64,000 nucleotides of DNA from Heliocidaris tuberculata (Eukaryota > Echinodermata > Echinoidea > Camarodonta > Echinometridae), in the NCBI GenBank assembly GCA_025618425.1, contig CM046838.1, positions 6,595,655-6,659,654 on the forward strand, written 5' to 3'. Made by a program: the position numbers and the translations under genes. Positions within the stretch are counted from its first letter, which is position 1. The number at the start of each line of letters is the position of its first letter. The notes under the pieces are model-generated. The model saw only the letters and a list, made by a program, of their open reading frames with translations. It had not been told where the DNA came from and did not search any database. Shown here piece by piece: positions 12,071 to 24,100 of this stretch.

Positions 12071-12539
12071 GGACTATCTGGGTCATTTAAGCAAGGTCAC
12101 GTGACTGACAGCAGTGAGGACGTGGCATCATCTTTCCGACTTTTGTCTTCGTAAATCGACATAGCCAGGATCGATTCATCGCAAAAACGTACGTCGGTAT
12201 TTTGATCATTTTAGTAACAGTCAATCACAGCGAAGAATATACAGAAACGACAATTTCGGACAATTTCCGACAATTACTTAGTGAGATTAGAACTGAACAT
12301 GAAACGGGAACTTAATCCAATAATTAATCAACGACACTTAAATAAGATCTTATTACTCTACCAATTTTTTTTTCTGTGTGTGTGAGCACTTACTGATATA
12401 CTATTATGAATTTATGAATATATGTATTTTTCTTTTCTCTTCAAGTTAAAACACTTGAATGTAACAGAAGATCCTACCTGTATTTGAGATATACAGATTT
12501 ATTTCTAAATTAAATTAGAATCGCCTTGTCTATTTGCTG

Positions 12540-12930
12540 TATCCTTGAAAAATGCTGACATCGTTCATAATTCCGACGGTTCGTATTTCCGAAGGTTCGT
12601 TACTCCGACGGTTCGTAATTCCGAAAATGAAACAGGGTTCGTAATTCCGAAAATGGAAAGGGGTTCCTATTTCCGAAGGTTCATAATTTCGAAAAGTTAT
12701 GTAGGGCTCTACTGCATTTTCGGAATTACGAATCTTCGGAATCATGAACCCTTTTTCATTTTCGAAATTACGAACCCCATTTCATTTTCGGAATTACGGA
12801 CCTCCGGAATAACGAATCTTCGGAGCATTGTTCGGAAGTATGAACCCTATTTCATTTTCGGAATTATGAATCCCTTGCTATGTGAAATTTGTGTTTCGAA
12901 ATTACGAACCATCGGAAAAACGAGTACCTG
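12540..12930. repeat. Inverted array of TTCGTAATTCCGA-like units
   Basis: The short unit TTCGTAATTCCGA(A) recurs in plus orientation in the left half (12565-12690) and as its complement TTCGGAATTACGAA in the right half (12718-12925). It is interspersed with A/T-rich ATGAAA(C/T) spacers, so the whole is a degenerate palindrome centred near 12715. The overlapping ORFs (12545-12961, 12530-12745) are by-products of this repeat, not genes. Confidence 0.7.
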
Positions 12931-13030
12931 CCGTTTTTTTTTTCTCAAGGTGCAGAAGTGAAAGAAGTGTACAGCCAATAGGCCTACTTTATACAAGATT
13001 AAAAAAAAAAAAAAATATATATATATACAA

Positions 13031-13333
13031 ATAGAAAAGGCGTTCGAGAATATGAACATGAGACCAAGAAAGAAAGGATATCCAAACAATAGAAAATAAA
13101 TGCTTTGCAATATCAGAGGCTATACAAAATAACTTTTATTCGAAATATTGCAGATCTACAAAATAACAATATAGGTACAAATTGGAAAGGCGTTTGAGAA
13201 TATGAGCATGAGATCAAGAAAGAAAGGATATCCACATAATAGAAAAGAAATGCTTTGCAAGGTCAGAGGCTATATAAAATACCTTTTATTCGAAATATTG
13301 CAGATCTAAAAAGTAACATAATAAGGTACTTTT
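13031..13333. repeat. 150-bp tandem duplication
   Basis: Two head-to-tail copies with a 150-bp period (starting near 13034 and 13184). They share GAAAGGCGTT(C/T)GAGAATATG at the start and ATTCGAAATATTGCAGATCTA at the end. No coding sequence is apparent. Confidence 0.8.
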
Positions 13334-14439
13334 AAGAAATATTAAACAAATATACCATGCACTGAGAGGCTCTATTGAAATTATGGATTCCGAGGTGGCA
13401 GGAAAAGCATCATTTTCTGAGGGGCGTAGCCCCGAAGAAAATAGTGTTATTTCTATCACCGAGGAATCCATAAATTCACTAGTGGCTCAAAACAGTGCAT
13501 GATATATTTGTTTTATATCCCTCCAACGAATCTTGAAAAAAATAATGATAAAAATGTACCGCGGTTTACACAGTGGTCTATGAGGCCAATACCGATAGCA
13601 CTTTTCACACGTTATCGATGAAAAACCACTGATCGATCGCATATCTGTGACGAATCATGGTATAGTCTATTATACCATGAATGCCGTCACGGTATAGCAC
13701 ATTTTTCTTCATCGGCATCGGCATTATCCACTAAATGAGGGATATAAATATATATATAAACCTTGTTTTGCCGTTAGCTAATAATAATTTCATAAGTTCA
13801 CAAATCGAAAAACAAATATTATCATGACGCACAATAGCCTTTGACCAATAAAAAAAAAAATAAAAAAAAAAAGTCAAAGGGTAATGTGTAATATAATTAT
13901 GATAACCTGCAATTGCTGGTCATAACTGATGCACAACGAATTTGAGGCAGTAAATACACGTATATAAATGTAATATGATTATTGAAAGATGAATATAAGA
14001 TTAATATTACTATATTGATGTTTCAAGTCTTATAAGCAAATCACTCCTTTAGCTTTCAAGATATTCATGATTGAAAGCAGAAATTACAAACACATTACCT
14101 GGTAAGCCTTTCAGCTTTCTCGGGAGTTCATATTGTAGCTTACACAAATAAGTCAAAACCTTTGAATCGCACCCAATGTTGAAAATCGAGGTATTTTTTT
14201 TTAACACACTAATCGTATTCATTTTTCTCTAAACTCTCAAATCTACCTTTCATACTATTATGGACTATATAGATAAATGCGCATAGGAAACAACGGAACA
14301 GGTTTGTTTATTATTGAAGTTGCAATGACACAAAAAGGCTTTAATATGCCACACAATAATTGACTTAATATAACAATATTGAACACAAGGTGCATATTAT
14401 GTCTTCCATATGATTTATTGCAAGATGATTAGTACTAAA
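13334..14439. other. Intergenic, AT-rich; possible small MITE
   Basis: No supported gene. 13508-13755 is bordered by TTTATATCCCTC and its inverse GAGGGATATAAA and holds several short palindromes (for example around GGTATAGTCTATTATACC). This suggests a small inverted-repeat element. The rest is AT-rich without recognisable content. Confidence 0.4.
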
Positions 14440-15317
14440 TAATCAAGAAAACCCGCTTTGAGCCAAGTTTTTCGTGTTATACTCACCAGGGTAAAACAGC
14501 GTAATTAGTCTATTTTTTTCCACAGAATTATTATTATTTCTTAGAGAGAATGCCATAGAATGTTACTCAGGTTCGCCACCCCTTCCCTTTCGATCTTAAG
14601 AATAAAATCATCGAGGTTTAATTGCATGTACAGGCTGGTATAATTATATTCATGAATATCAGCCTTTTGGTAAAGTCGGTAGGAAACCTAGTTCATGACA
14701 ACTACATGAATCATGATTGTTTCTGCAAATCTTTAGAAAAAAAGCACTGATATTCTTGAAAAAGTTTCTTTCAACCTTCAATTATTAATCCTCGATTAAT
14801 TCAATCACGTATTTACTCTCCTCAATTAAGTCAATTCATCATGTGAAATATAATTACCTGATGTCAGAACAAGAGTTCGAATATTTAAGACTTCTCAAAC
14901 TTCAGCAGATAAGCCAGAGCGATTGACTTGATTAGCAAGTCTCAAATTTGAGATAATGCTAATACAAGTACATGTTAAATGACGAACGTCTCCGAAGGAC
15001 TTTCATAAGCTGGTTGCTACAATATACACAGTTTGGCCAACCAGTTGGTTCTAGTTGATGACAATACATCACTTGTTGCTCTGTTTGGGCAAGCGCACAA
15101 CAGAAGAATATCTTATCTCTAACTCAGAAACCGATTTGGCAAACTCTGTGTATGCTGCTCCTTGGACTCTACTGGCCACTAGAGCCCCTACTGCTCGCCC
15201 TCTGGGAATCACTTCGTTCTCACCACAGCAATTTTTCTGTTATATGATAACGCCTTGTTCAATCAACAGAAGATATACAGGTGTATATGCAAAAGATACG
15301 GTAAGAATGGTACGTTT

Positions 15318-15540
15318 CTATTTTTGAACTTCAGGTGAAATATTGACGTAGTCTAACTTCTCGGGAATGTCTGCGTAAACCGTTTCGTCGTTGCTCCTCG
15401 CTGTTCCCGTAAGATCCTGGTAAGCATGGTTGATTGCAGTAGGTTGAGGGAGTTCGTAGTGATCATGGTCATGGCTCTTCGGAGCGCCTCCTGCTGGGGT
15501 TACACGTAAACTAGACAGATCGACCTTCTTCTGCCTCTTG
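15318..15540 (-). CDS. Copy 1 exon 8: cytoplasmic tail with four tyrosine motifs
   Basis: 223 nt ending in TAG at 15318-15320. It starts with the basic stop-transfer CKRQKK. Tyrosines lie in HYELPQ, HAYQDL, TVYADI and LDYVNI. YVNI also fits the Grb2 SH2 pattern pYxN. Spacing between TVYADI and YVNI is five residues, slightly short for an ITAM, so an ITSM/ITIM reading fits better. Confidence 0.85.
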
Positions 15541-17790
15541 CTGTTTGGGAAAAGACAGGCAGAAATGGAGGTGTGAAAAAATGTGCTTTTGAATGCCCTT
15601 GAGCGCAGTCATTTATAATAATGGCTTACCACTTCACAAAAAATATATATAGTCAGGTTAATGGTAGATATGGTAGATGAGATTTTTGCCGATATTCTTT
15701 CACTCTACCTAAAAAAGTCTTTTACTTTACAAAATGCATTTTAGTCAAAATAAGTTAATAAGTCAGTAACGGAAGGCTAAAAATAATGAATATCGACGGA
15801 CAACCGTTTGAAATATATTCTGTCAAGTGTTATTCTTATGAACATTGAAAATGTTTGTTCTGCGTTTGAATATGTTTCGAAAAAAGTCAGATAAAGAAGA
15901 GCACTGCTATCAAAGGATCATAACAGATAATAAGGCTATACAAAATCTTATTCGATTTCAAATTGCGTTTAGGAAAAATAGGTACTGGATAATTTTCTGG
16001 TTAAAAATATTTCGATATCAAAAACTTAATTGTTAATGAGTAATTCCCTAATCTATCATATTAATATTTCGTTTAGTTAGAATAAAATAAAATAATATAC
16101 TGACATTATCATGTTCACTATTATTGTTGTGACCAGTAATTCCAATAAACAACATCACAAAGGTAAAATCGGTCTACCTTCTCAAGCAATGTTTGCGAGG
16201 TGTGTCACAGCACATCGGTTATGAGATCGTCTTAATAACTTCAAATATCATAGGATTCGAGTAAGTATAAGACACTACAGAAAGAATCAATTTGTGAAAG
16301 AAAGTGATTTTTCATTTACTCAACCTAGATATGCAACTGAAACCATCGATAGTCCTGCCATTTTTTCTACAGTTTTATCTACATTGGTATTTTTATTCTT
16401 ACCATACAACCACTATAGCAACAACAAAGATGACGTTTACCACCAATGATGTCCAGAATAAGGCAGTCCAAACGTGATCAGTGTTCCTCATTTGCTCGTT
16501 ATCTGCAAAATTTAACGACCGGTATTTAATAATAGTTATTAGTTAATTGATCATTGTGAAATATTCCTATTGCTACATAATTATGTAGCAAATATTAGGA
16601 CAAAACACATATCGATAGGAAATTAACTTTACTACGTAAAGTTTATTGAGTCAAGTCGACTGATTCTTTCCCGAGGATAATTCATACATGCTTTTAAATC
16701 TAGGTTTGATGAGACGGTGACTACACGTGTTTATCACTTGCCAATAACTATTTTATAACCTCTGTAAATTTATGAAATACAACCGTATACGTTATTACTG
16801 AGTACCAAACTTTCTAATTTTCCTAAACTTAGGCCCTCATTAATAGTTTACCTTAATTTTCTCTTACAATTCAATTCAATTCAATTCAAGGTTTATTTCG
16901 AAAAAGAAAACACAGAATACAAATAAAATGCACATGCTGCAGCCGAAAGGCTGAAATGTACGTGCTCACAACGTGCTCATATTCTTCAATGAAAATTACG
17001 TAAATTCATAATTTATTTATGTATTTGTTTATTTCCGATATTCATACAGGGTAGAACATTTTAACCAATAGTGGTGATATTCTATAAGGAGTCTGCTGAG
17101 AATAAAAATAGAGAATAATAAATACATTTAGAAAACGAAACGATACAATAGATTAATAAAAGTCATGCAGTGTAGTAGTCAATTTGGAGTTGCGCAATTT
17201 CGAGTTATAGTATGGAAACGTCTTGGTCTAGTTACCCAGTAAAGCAGTCATGACAGTCACATGTGGACCCCTTGGTCCTTCTCCGCCCACACCTTCTCTG
17301 ACGGCAGACACACTGATATTGTATTCTGTATCTGGTTCCAACCCAGACAGTACGAACTCCATTCTTCGTTGATCGCCACCAACCCCAGCAGAGTCCACTC
17401 CATCGACCTTTACCCATTGTTCATCCATAGTTCGCTGATAGATGAAGTAACCGACGACTGGGCCATCACCAGAGTCAAGACAGGGTATCCAAGAACTCCA
17501 GGAGACTGTGACTGTTGACGAGCTGATATTTCCAATTGTTGGACCAGATGTCAGCACAGGTAAAGCTGAAAATGATGAGATATCGCATATTACTCGTATT
17601 TTTTAAATAGGTGTAATTACTTTTGTGATATATAGAAAGATACATCTCAGTTCGTGACCTGTTTTTTCTTAGGTAATATAGAATTCTCACTAGATTTATT
17701 TTTACTGAACTATTTACGCTTCATTACGTCGCATTCCAAATGATGATGAGGATAATAATAATAACAACAATAATAATAATAATAATAATG

Positions 17791-17826
<36 letters not shown>

Positions 17827-17850
17827 CAAAATAAAAATAGCATAATGTTC

Positions 17851-17897
<47 letters not shown>

Positions 17898-17917
17898 CAT
17901 ATATACATATATATATA

Positions 17918-17976
<59 letters not shown>

Positions 17977-18119
17977 GTGAGAAATGAAAATGAGAGAATA
18001 ATGGTTACGTAGCTTAAATCAAAGTTTCCCAGAGCTGTCCTCCCTTCTCCTCCCACTAGAGTTGCCAAAGCTGTTGTAGTATATGTTATTTCCTTGCAAT
18101 TATATACATGTTTTATTTT

Positions 18120-18185
<66 letters not shown>

Positions 18186-21100
18186 CGTGTGTGTGTGTGT
18201 GTGATTTTTAATATATATTATTCACGCATACAAAAATAAAATATCAAGATCATAAGGAAGAGCAAACGACATAAGGTAACACGAAACTTTTTATCAGTAG
18301 GCTTGTAGATTCCCCCTGAATGTGCAGATGCGTGTAATTTATTTGTTTCATATATCACTCGGAACAGGGAATTTCACACTTTCGCAGTCTAAATATAATT
18401 GTGTATTTAGGTCATTTGTATTGAGTTTAATTTGATCGGTTGCAAGAGAAATTTTTAAAACAAAATATTACCGTAAAAATTAAAGACTGGAGAAAAAGTA
18501 GCCAGTGAAAAGGATCTAGCTTCGCTTGGCAGTTCACCAACGTAGCAGAAGATTTCGTCATTTTCGTTTATGTTGTAAAGTAGGAAACTATTATTACGGA
18601 ATTCGCCGTCGACATTCGTCGACGAGTACTGAATCAATCTTGAAGACGAGAGAGTTTGACCGATTGACAGTTTGACGTCATCAGCAGACAGTGTTTCACC
18701 GTCGGCTTCGACATCGACAGCGCACGAAACGGAAGCAAAACCAGGATTGCTTCGGGGGATTCTTAGTTGGAAATTATCTGTAGGATGAGAATGAGAATCG
18801 TGAGAACACATAGTTAAAATGCAACTCACAAGCACGTTTCCCTTTTTCCTGCCAAAATTGTATCTACTACTACTACTACTACTGCTACTACTACTACTAC
18901 TACTAATAATAGAATGGTAATAATGATGATGATGATGATAATAATAATAATAATAATGATAATTAAAAAAAAAATAATAATATTAATGAGAAAATGATAA
19001 TGATAACAATAATAATGATAATCATAATCATAATAATGATATTAATAGTAATAATGTTAATAACAATAATGATGATAATAACGGCCGATATTTTATTCAA
19101 ACCAGGAAATTACTACAATGTAAACAGTCATCAAGTTGCTCTTAAAACGTGTCAAATATTACGTAAATTTTCTCGGTATACCCCCATCCCCCACCAAAAA
19201 AACCAAACAAACAACAAACAAACAAAAAACAAACAAACAAACAAAAAACAAACAAACAAGCAACAAAAAACCCCCAAAACAAAACAAAACAAAACAAACA
19301 AATCCCATAGAGCACCACTGGCTCGGACCCCCCCCCCCCATTCATGCTTGAGCCAAAGTCTAGATACGCCACTGAAGAAACCTAATTTGATAATACATAA
19401 TATGTGTATTATGTCCAATACATTGTTCATAAATCCACAATTTGACGTTCAGTTTAATAGTTTGAATATGAGATTTATATGAATATAAATATACCTACTA
19501 CTTATTGATTTCATGGGAAAAAAATTGACTTACAAAGTCCTTTCTGGCAAATCAAGTTCCTTTTGACAGAACAGCGATTATCGTCCCACCGTCCGTGGTT
19601 ATTCTCATCTCTCCTCGACCAAAGACAAGCACAGTTTTGATCTCCTGCATAGTTATCTGGCTGGTTTGGAGCCCAACCATCATACCTGATCACAATTAAA
19701 AAAAAAAATAGAATAAATAAGACACATCAAAATCGCACCACCAACAACGGAATACCTAGCCCTTACAGGGGAAATCCAGTCCAAAAATACTTGATTTTAA
19801 TTGAAGCAGAAAAATAAGACCTACAGATCAAAATAAGTTTGAGGAGAATCGGACAACTAATATAAAATTTATGAATTTTTAGTGGATTGAAAAACTAGGG
19901 AAAACAATAAAAATCACCAGACACATTGGCAACTGAGTCATGAGTTTGTGACGTCATTGGCTCACAACTCACCAACTGAAAACAAATGAAACAAATTTTT
20001 GTCCAAGAATATGATTTCCTCTTGACCTGAACTAACAAAAATTTATGGTAATATTTTTTGGCATGAATACATTAATATAGAGTAAATAATTTTCTGTAAA
20101 TATCATGAAAATATGATTTTTTAAAAATACATTACACATAAATACATACACCTGGCAGGAATTAATTCCTTGAAACGCTAGAGCGCCGTAGGAGCAACCA
20201 TGCTAAACATGCTAAAGCCAGGGTAATAAATGTGGAGCGCCAGGAGTGCCAAGTCTTACAGACATGTGCGCAATACAATAACCCACTATTATTATTATAA
20301 AATGAGTGATTATGAAAACGTAATATTTTGAAAACAATCTCAATATTTTAGGGTTCGTGAAATATTTTGTAAAGGTTTATTCTTGCCAAATTATGATAGA
20401 TGTAACTTATAGATATAACTTGGTTGAAGTTATGTGAAGAACATTTTCTTGGACAACTTTTTGAGAATTTGTTTCATGTATGTCTGTATGCACGTATTCA
20501 CTGAAATTCATTGACATATCCATCAATATTTTGTTCGACTATAACATCAATAATCAGAACAATAATAATGATAATAATAATAAGAGTAACACAGAGTATG
20601 ACAAAAACAGAACAATATATCGTGAGTATAGCATTCAAAACATCAACAAAAACAAAAACAAAATACTCATAATTGATCAACTAGACATGCTCTTTCATGA
20701 AATATGGATTATCAGATTATGTATAAGTAGTGTAAGGTGATGATAAGATAAAGAGCTATTAAAGGAATTATATGCATATAATTATACACTATATATAGAT
20801 ATGCCTAATAATAAACTCTTTAAAGGTTACCACGTTGATCAAAAGTATATCGCAAAAAATGAATATCACCACAATAATTTGTGAGTTGTGAAGCAATGAC
20901 GTCACTAACTCATGACCGAGTTACCAATTGGTCTGGTGATTTTCATTATTTTCCCTAGTTTTTCATGCCACTAAAAATTCATAACTTATTAGTTGTCCGA
21001 TTTTCCTCGAACTTTTTTGATCTGTGGGTCTGATTTTTCCGCTTCAATTAAAACCAAGTAATTTTTGGACTTGACTTCCTCTTTAAGTAAGCAAATACTG

Positions 21101-24100
21101 TCGAATGATATTGTCCGGATACTGGAGTCCCCATGAGCTTTGATTGAGAGAAATCCAGAAAGACATATCGCAAGCACTGCCATACCCAACACTGACCAAT
21201 TATTCTACATGTACACGTAGAACTTCTTATCAACCTAGCACGAATGAGCTTTTTAAATATTCATAGAAGAATCGCACTTCTGACACTGACACTGACACTG
21301 AAATTCACATTTCTTTCTTTCTGATTAACGGTACCATAAGTTCGACACAGTAATGAGTGCAATTACTTGTACAAAAATAGAAGGAGGCAACTACCCCAAA
21401 AGCGAAGTTTGTGCTTGGAACGTCAAGAACAACAAAAGGCAAGTTATTGGATGAATTTAATTGTTTTAGTGAATGTGTTTCTTTGCCATTATAAAGAGGA
21501 AATAGAGGGTAAAAAAGAAAATGCGGTTGATGTGAAAAACGAAAAAAAAAGTTAGGAAATGGGAATGGGATCCTTCAAATCATTGGGTAAATTAGTTAAA
21601 ATTTTATTACTTTGAATATTGTATAAAGTAAGATGAATTTGACTAGAGGCGTAATTCGTCACTACTTGTCAAAATCAAAATTACAGTTTGATTAAAAGAA
21701 AAGAAAAGAAAATCGTTTACATCACTTGTGTTCCATCGAGCCATATGTATTGACCTTCGACCTCTCTATCATCGCAACCAATCCAAAAACATCTCGTTTC
21801 TCTTAAGGCTGGAGTGATGAAAGTCGTCAAGAAGGCCTGTAATCATGTTGCAGATATCAAGCATATCACTTACTATTCTTAAAATCAATTAAACAGAATA
21901 TAAGTCACAAATAAAAGTTATATTCATTGAGTTTTAAGATGATATTGATGGAAAAAACACATTTTCTAAAAGTAAAACATCCTATACGTGGGTCCATTCG
22001 AATGGATATCGTGGACTTTATAAATGATACATAAACCTGATTTCACTATTGACCTATAAGCTCCCTGGTGTTTGATAAAGTAGAATGAACAATGATGCTC
22101 TAAAAAGTTGTATAATCAGATCATCAACCAGCAATGCCATGTAGCAACGACAACAAAAAGTAGAAATTAGATATCTCTCAGTTGAATAATATTTTCCCAA
22201 CCTCTTCTTTCTTAATGGTTTGACGTATTCTTATGTATATTACCTGATGCACACAAGGCTTCAATTTCTGACACAAGACTGCGTTAGTGACTGGCACGCT
22301 CTTTGGCGCACTGCGTGACAGCGACATCATACAAAGAGTGGATGTAATTTGAATGAATTACTGGCTCATGAACTAATTACCTTCATGGGCTTGATCGCTA
22401 CCTATTCGGCAGCTCGGCTATGACCGGGGTAATAATGTTGGAGCGCCATGAGCGTCACGACGAGACGGATCTGAGCGCTATACAAGAAGCCACCATTATT
22501 GCAACGGGTACTCAGGTTAAATTTCATATGACAATAAATGCAAAGAACATAAACTAAAGTGCGGTTTTCACGGGGTTTACGAACGTTTTGCGAAGGACGC
22601 GAATGTCAAAAAAATGGATTAGGAAAAGTTTTATCTCCGAATGTTTCGCGACAATGGATTCGTAAACTATTCTCGCGACGTTTGTGCGAATGTCGTGCGC
22701 ACTGTTGCCGAACTGCACCCGCGAAGAACACACGAAGAACGCGAACGTTCCGAGAATCTTTTGCGAACTTTTTGCGCATATTTTGCGACATATTTGAACG
22801 TTTTCCGTCTATTTCGCGAACAATGAACACCATGCGACATTCGCGCGACATTCGTACGCACCTCGCGCGATTATCCTGTGACTAGTGTTCCGACCGATAT
22901 TTGGGTAGTATATAAATGCCTTGAAAAGTATTGCCACCATCAGTTTTTGTCTAGATATCAGCCCCAAAAACATGGATGGAGAAGAAGTTTTTGATTTTGA
23001 GGAGGAAGCTCTGCTGCTTGTTGCAGTAGGTCTGTGTTTGAAGAGAAAGCGTGAAGAGAACGAAGATAAAGCCCTGAAGAAAAAAAAAAAAGACTGTGTG
23101 GATTCGTAACTGGTTGTTGGAACAACAGAGATGTGCTGCTGCCTGCATCACTTGTGTCCCGCTCTCAGACATGTGCTGCTCTTGGTCTTGGACCAGCTCA
23201 ATGTCCTGCAGTGACTCCATGGGCTCTTCTGACCGTTTCTCCTGTGATACTCCTTGCACTTGCTTCCCCTCCCCAGGGATGGGGATTGTCTTTCTCTTCT
23301 TGGTGAAGGCTCGACCTCGGCTCTTTCCTTTGTGCGGCATGTTGAAATGAAGTCAGACACCCAATTCATGCGCTTTATATAGATAAGACGTTATGTCACG
23401 TGGTTTGGATTTGCCACCAAATGTCTAAATACGTACGCAAAACGTTCGCAAAAAGGTCGGAAAATAATCGCGCGAACTTCGCGGCTTGCGCGAAACATTC
23501 GCAAAACTTGCGTGATCTGGTTGGGGATTTACGAAGACTTTGCGAACATCGCGCACGTTTTGCGCAGGTCCTGCGCATACGACGAAGCTTTTACGACATG
23601 TTTGCGAACAAATCGAGCTTAAAAAACGTACCGGGATGCGGGAAACGTTCACGAGAAATTTTAAATATTTTTGAAATTTCCTCCGAACTAAAAACGACGT
23701 TTGCGAACGAATTTGCGAAGCTTCCGAACCTACGCGCACGTTTTGCGAACTTTGGCCGCATAAAATGCGACTGTTGGACTTTGCCATTTTTTGACATTCG
23801 CGTCCTTCGCAAAACGTTTGCGAGCCCCGTGAAAGCCGCACTTAAGTCATAGCAGTATATCTATCACGTTAGGAGTTAATTTCTTTGTTGTTCTATAAAC
23901 TTAGTAAATCATTTACCTGGATCTCTTCCGAGTCAATCCGGGCTAGATTAGCTCCATAGTCTTGACAAAGAGCTTGCGCCTGATCATAGGGTACTTTTGT
24001 GACGCTATCCACTAGATAGACTGCGTCATCCAGTCTGTGCCATACAAGAGGGGATGGTGGCTGACTTCTTACTGCATTTAACATTAGAGTGAAATGAATA

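Larger units (their letters stand above)
22558..23842. mobile_element. Internally deleted Harbinger-type transposon in copy 1 intron 1-2 region
   Basis: The ends are AGTGCGG(T/C)TTTCACGGGG in inverse orientation with a TAA target-site duplication (22555-22557 and 23843-23845). The homologous site in copy 2 (near 41600) is empty, so the insertion is younger than the duplication. Subterminal regions are dense in TTGCGAACG-type words in both orientations. The core keeps the 5' ends of two convergent reading frames (22972 plus, 23340 minus), while the rest of the coding sequence is missing. The element has no catalytic domain and is non-autonomous. Confidence 0.85.

Noticed and set aside
12530..12961. 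Opposed ORFs of 71 and 138 residues
   Set aside because: Both simply translate the TTCGTAATTCCGA repeat array.
15318..15540. ITAM in the copy 1 tail (YADI...YVNI)
   Set aside because: Only five residues separate the two YxxI units, below the usual 6-8 (up to 12); ITSM/ITIM patterns fit better.
17710..18068. ORFs rich in Tyr and Ile
   Set aside because: They translate TA and TAA microsatellites; no protein features.
23400..23852. 150-residue plus-strand ORF and its antisense 138-residue ORF
   Set aside because: They translate the TTGCGAA-rich subterminal region of the Harbinger derivative; repetitive and without domain features.
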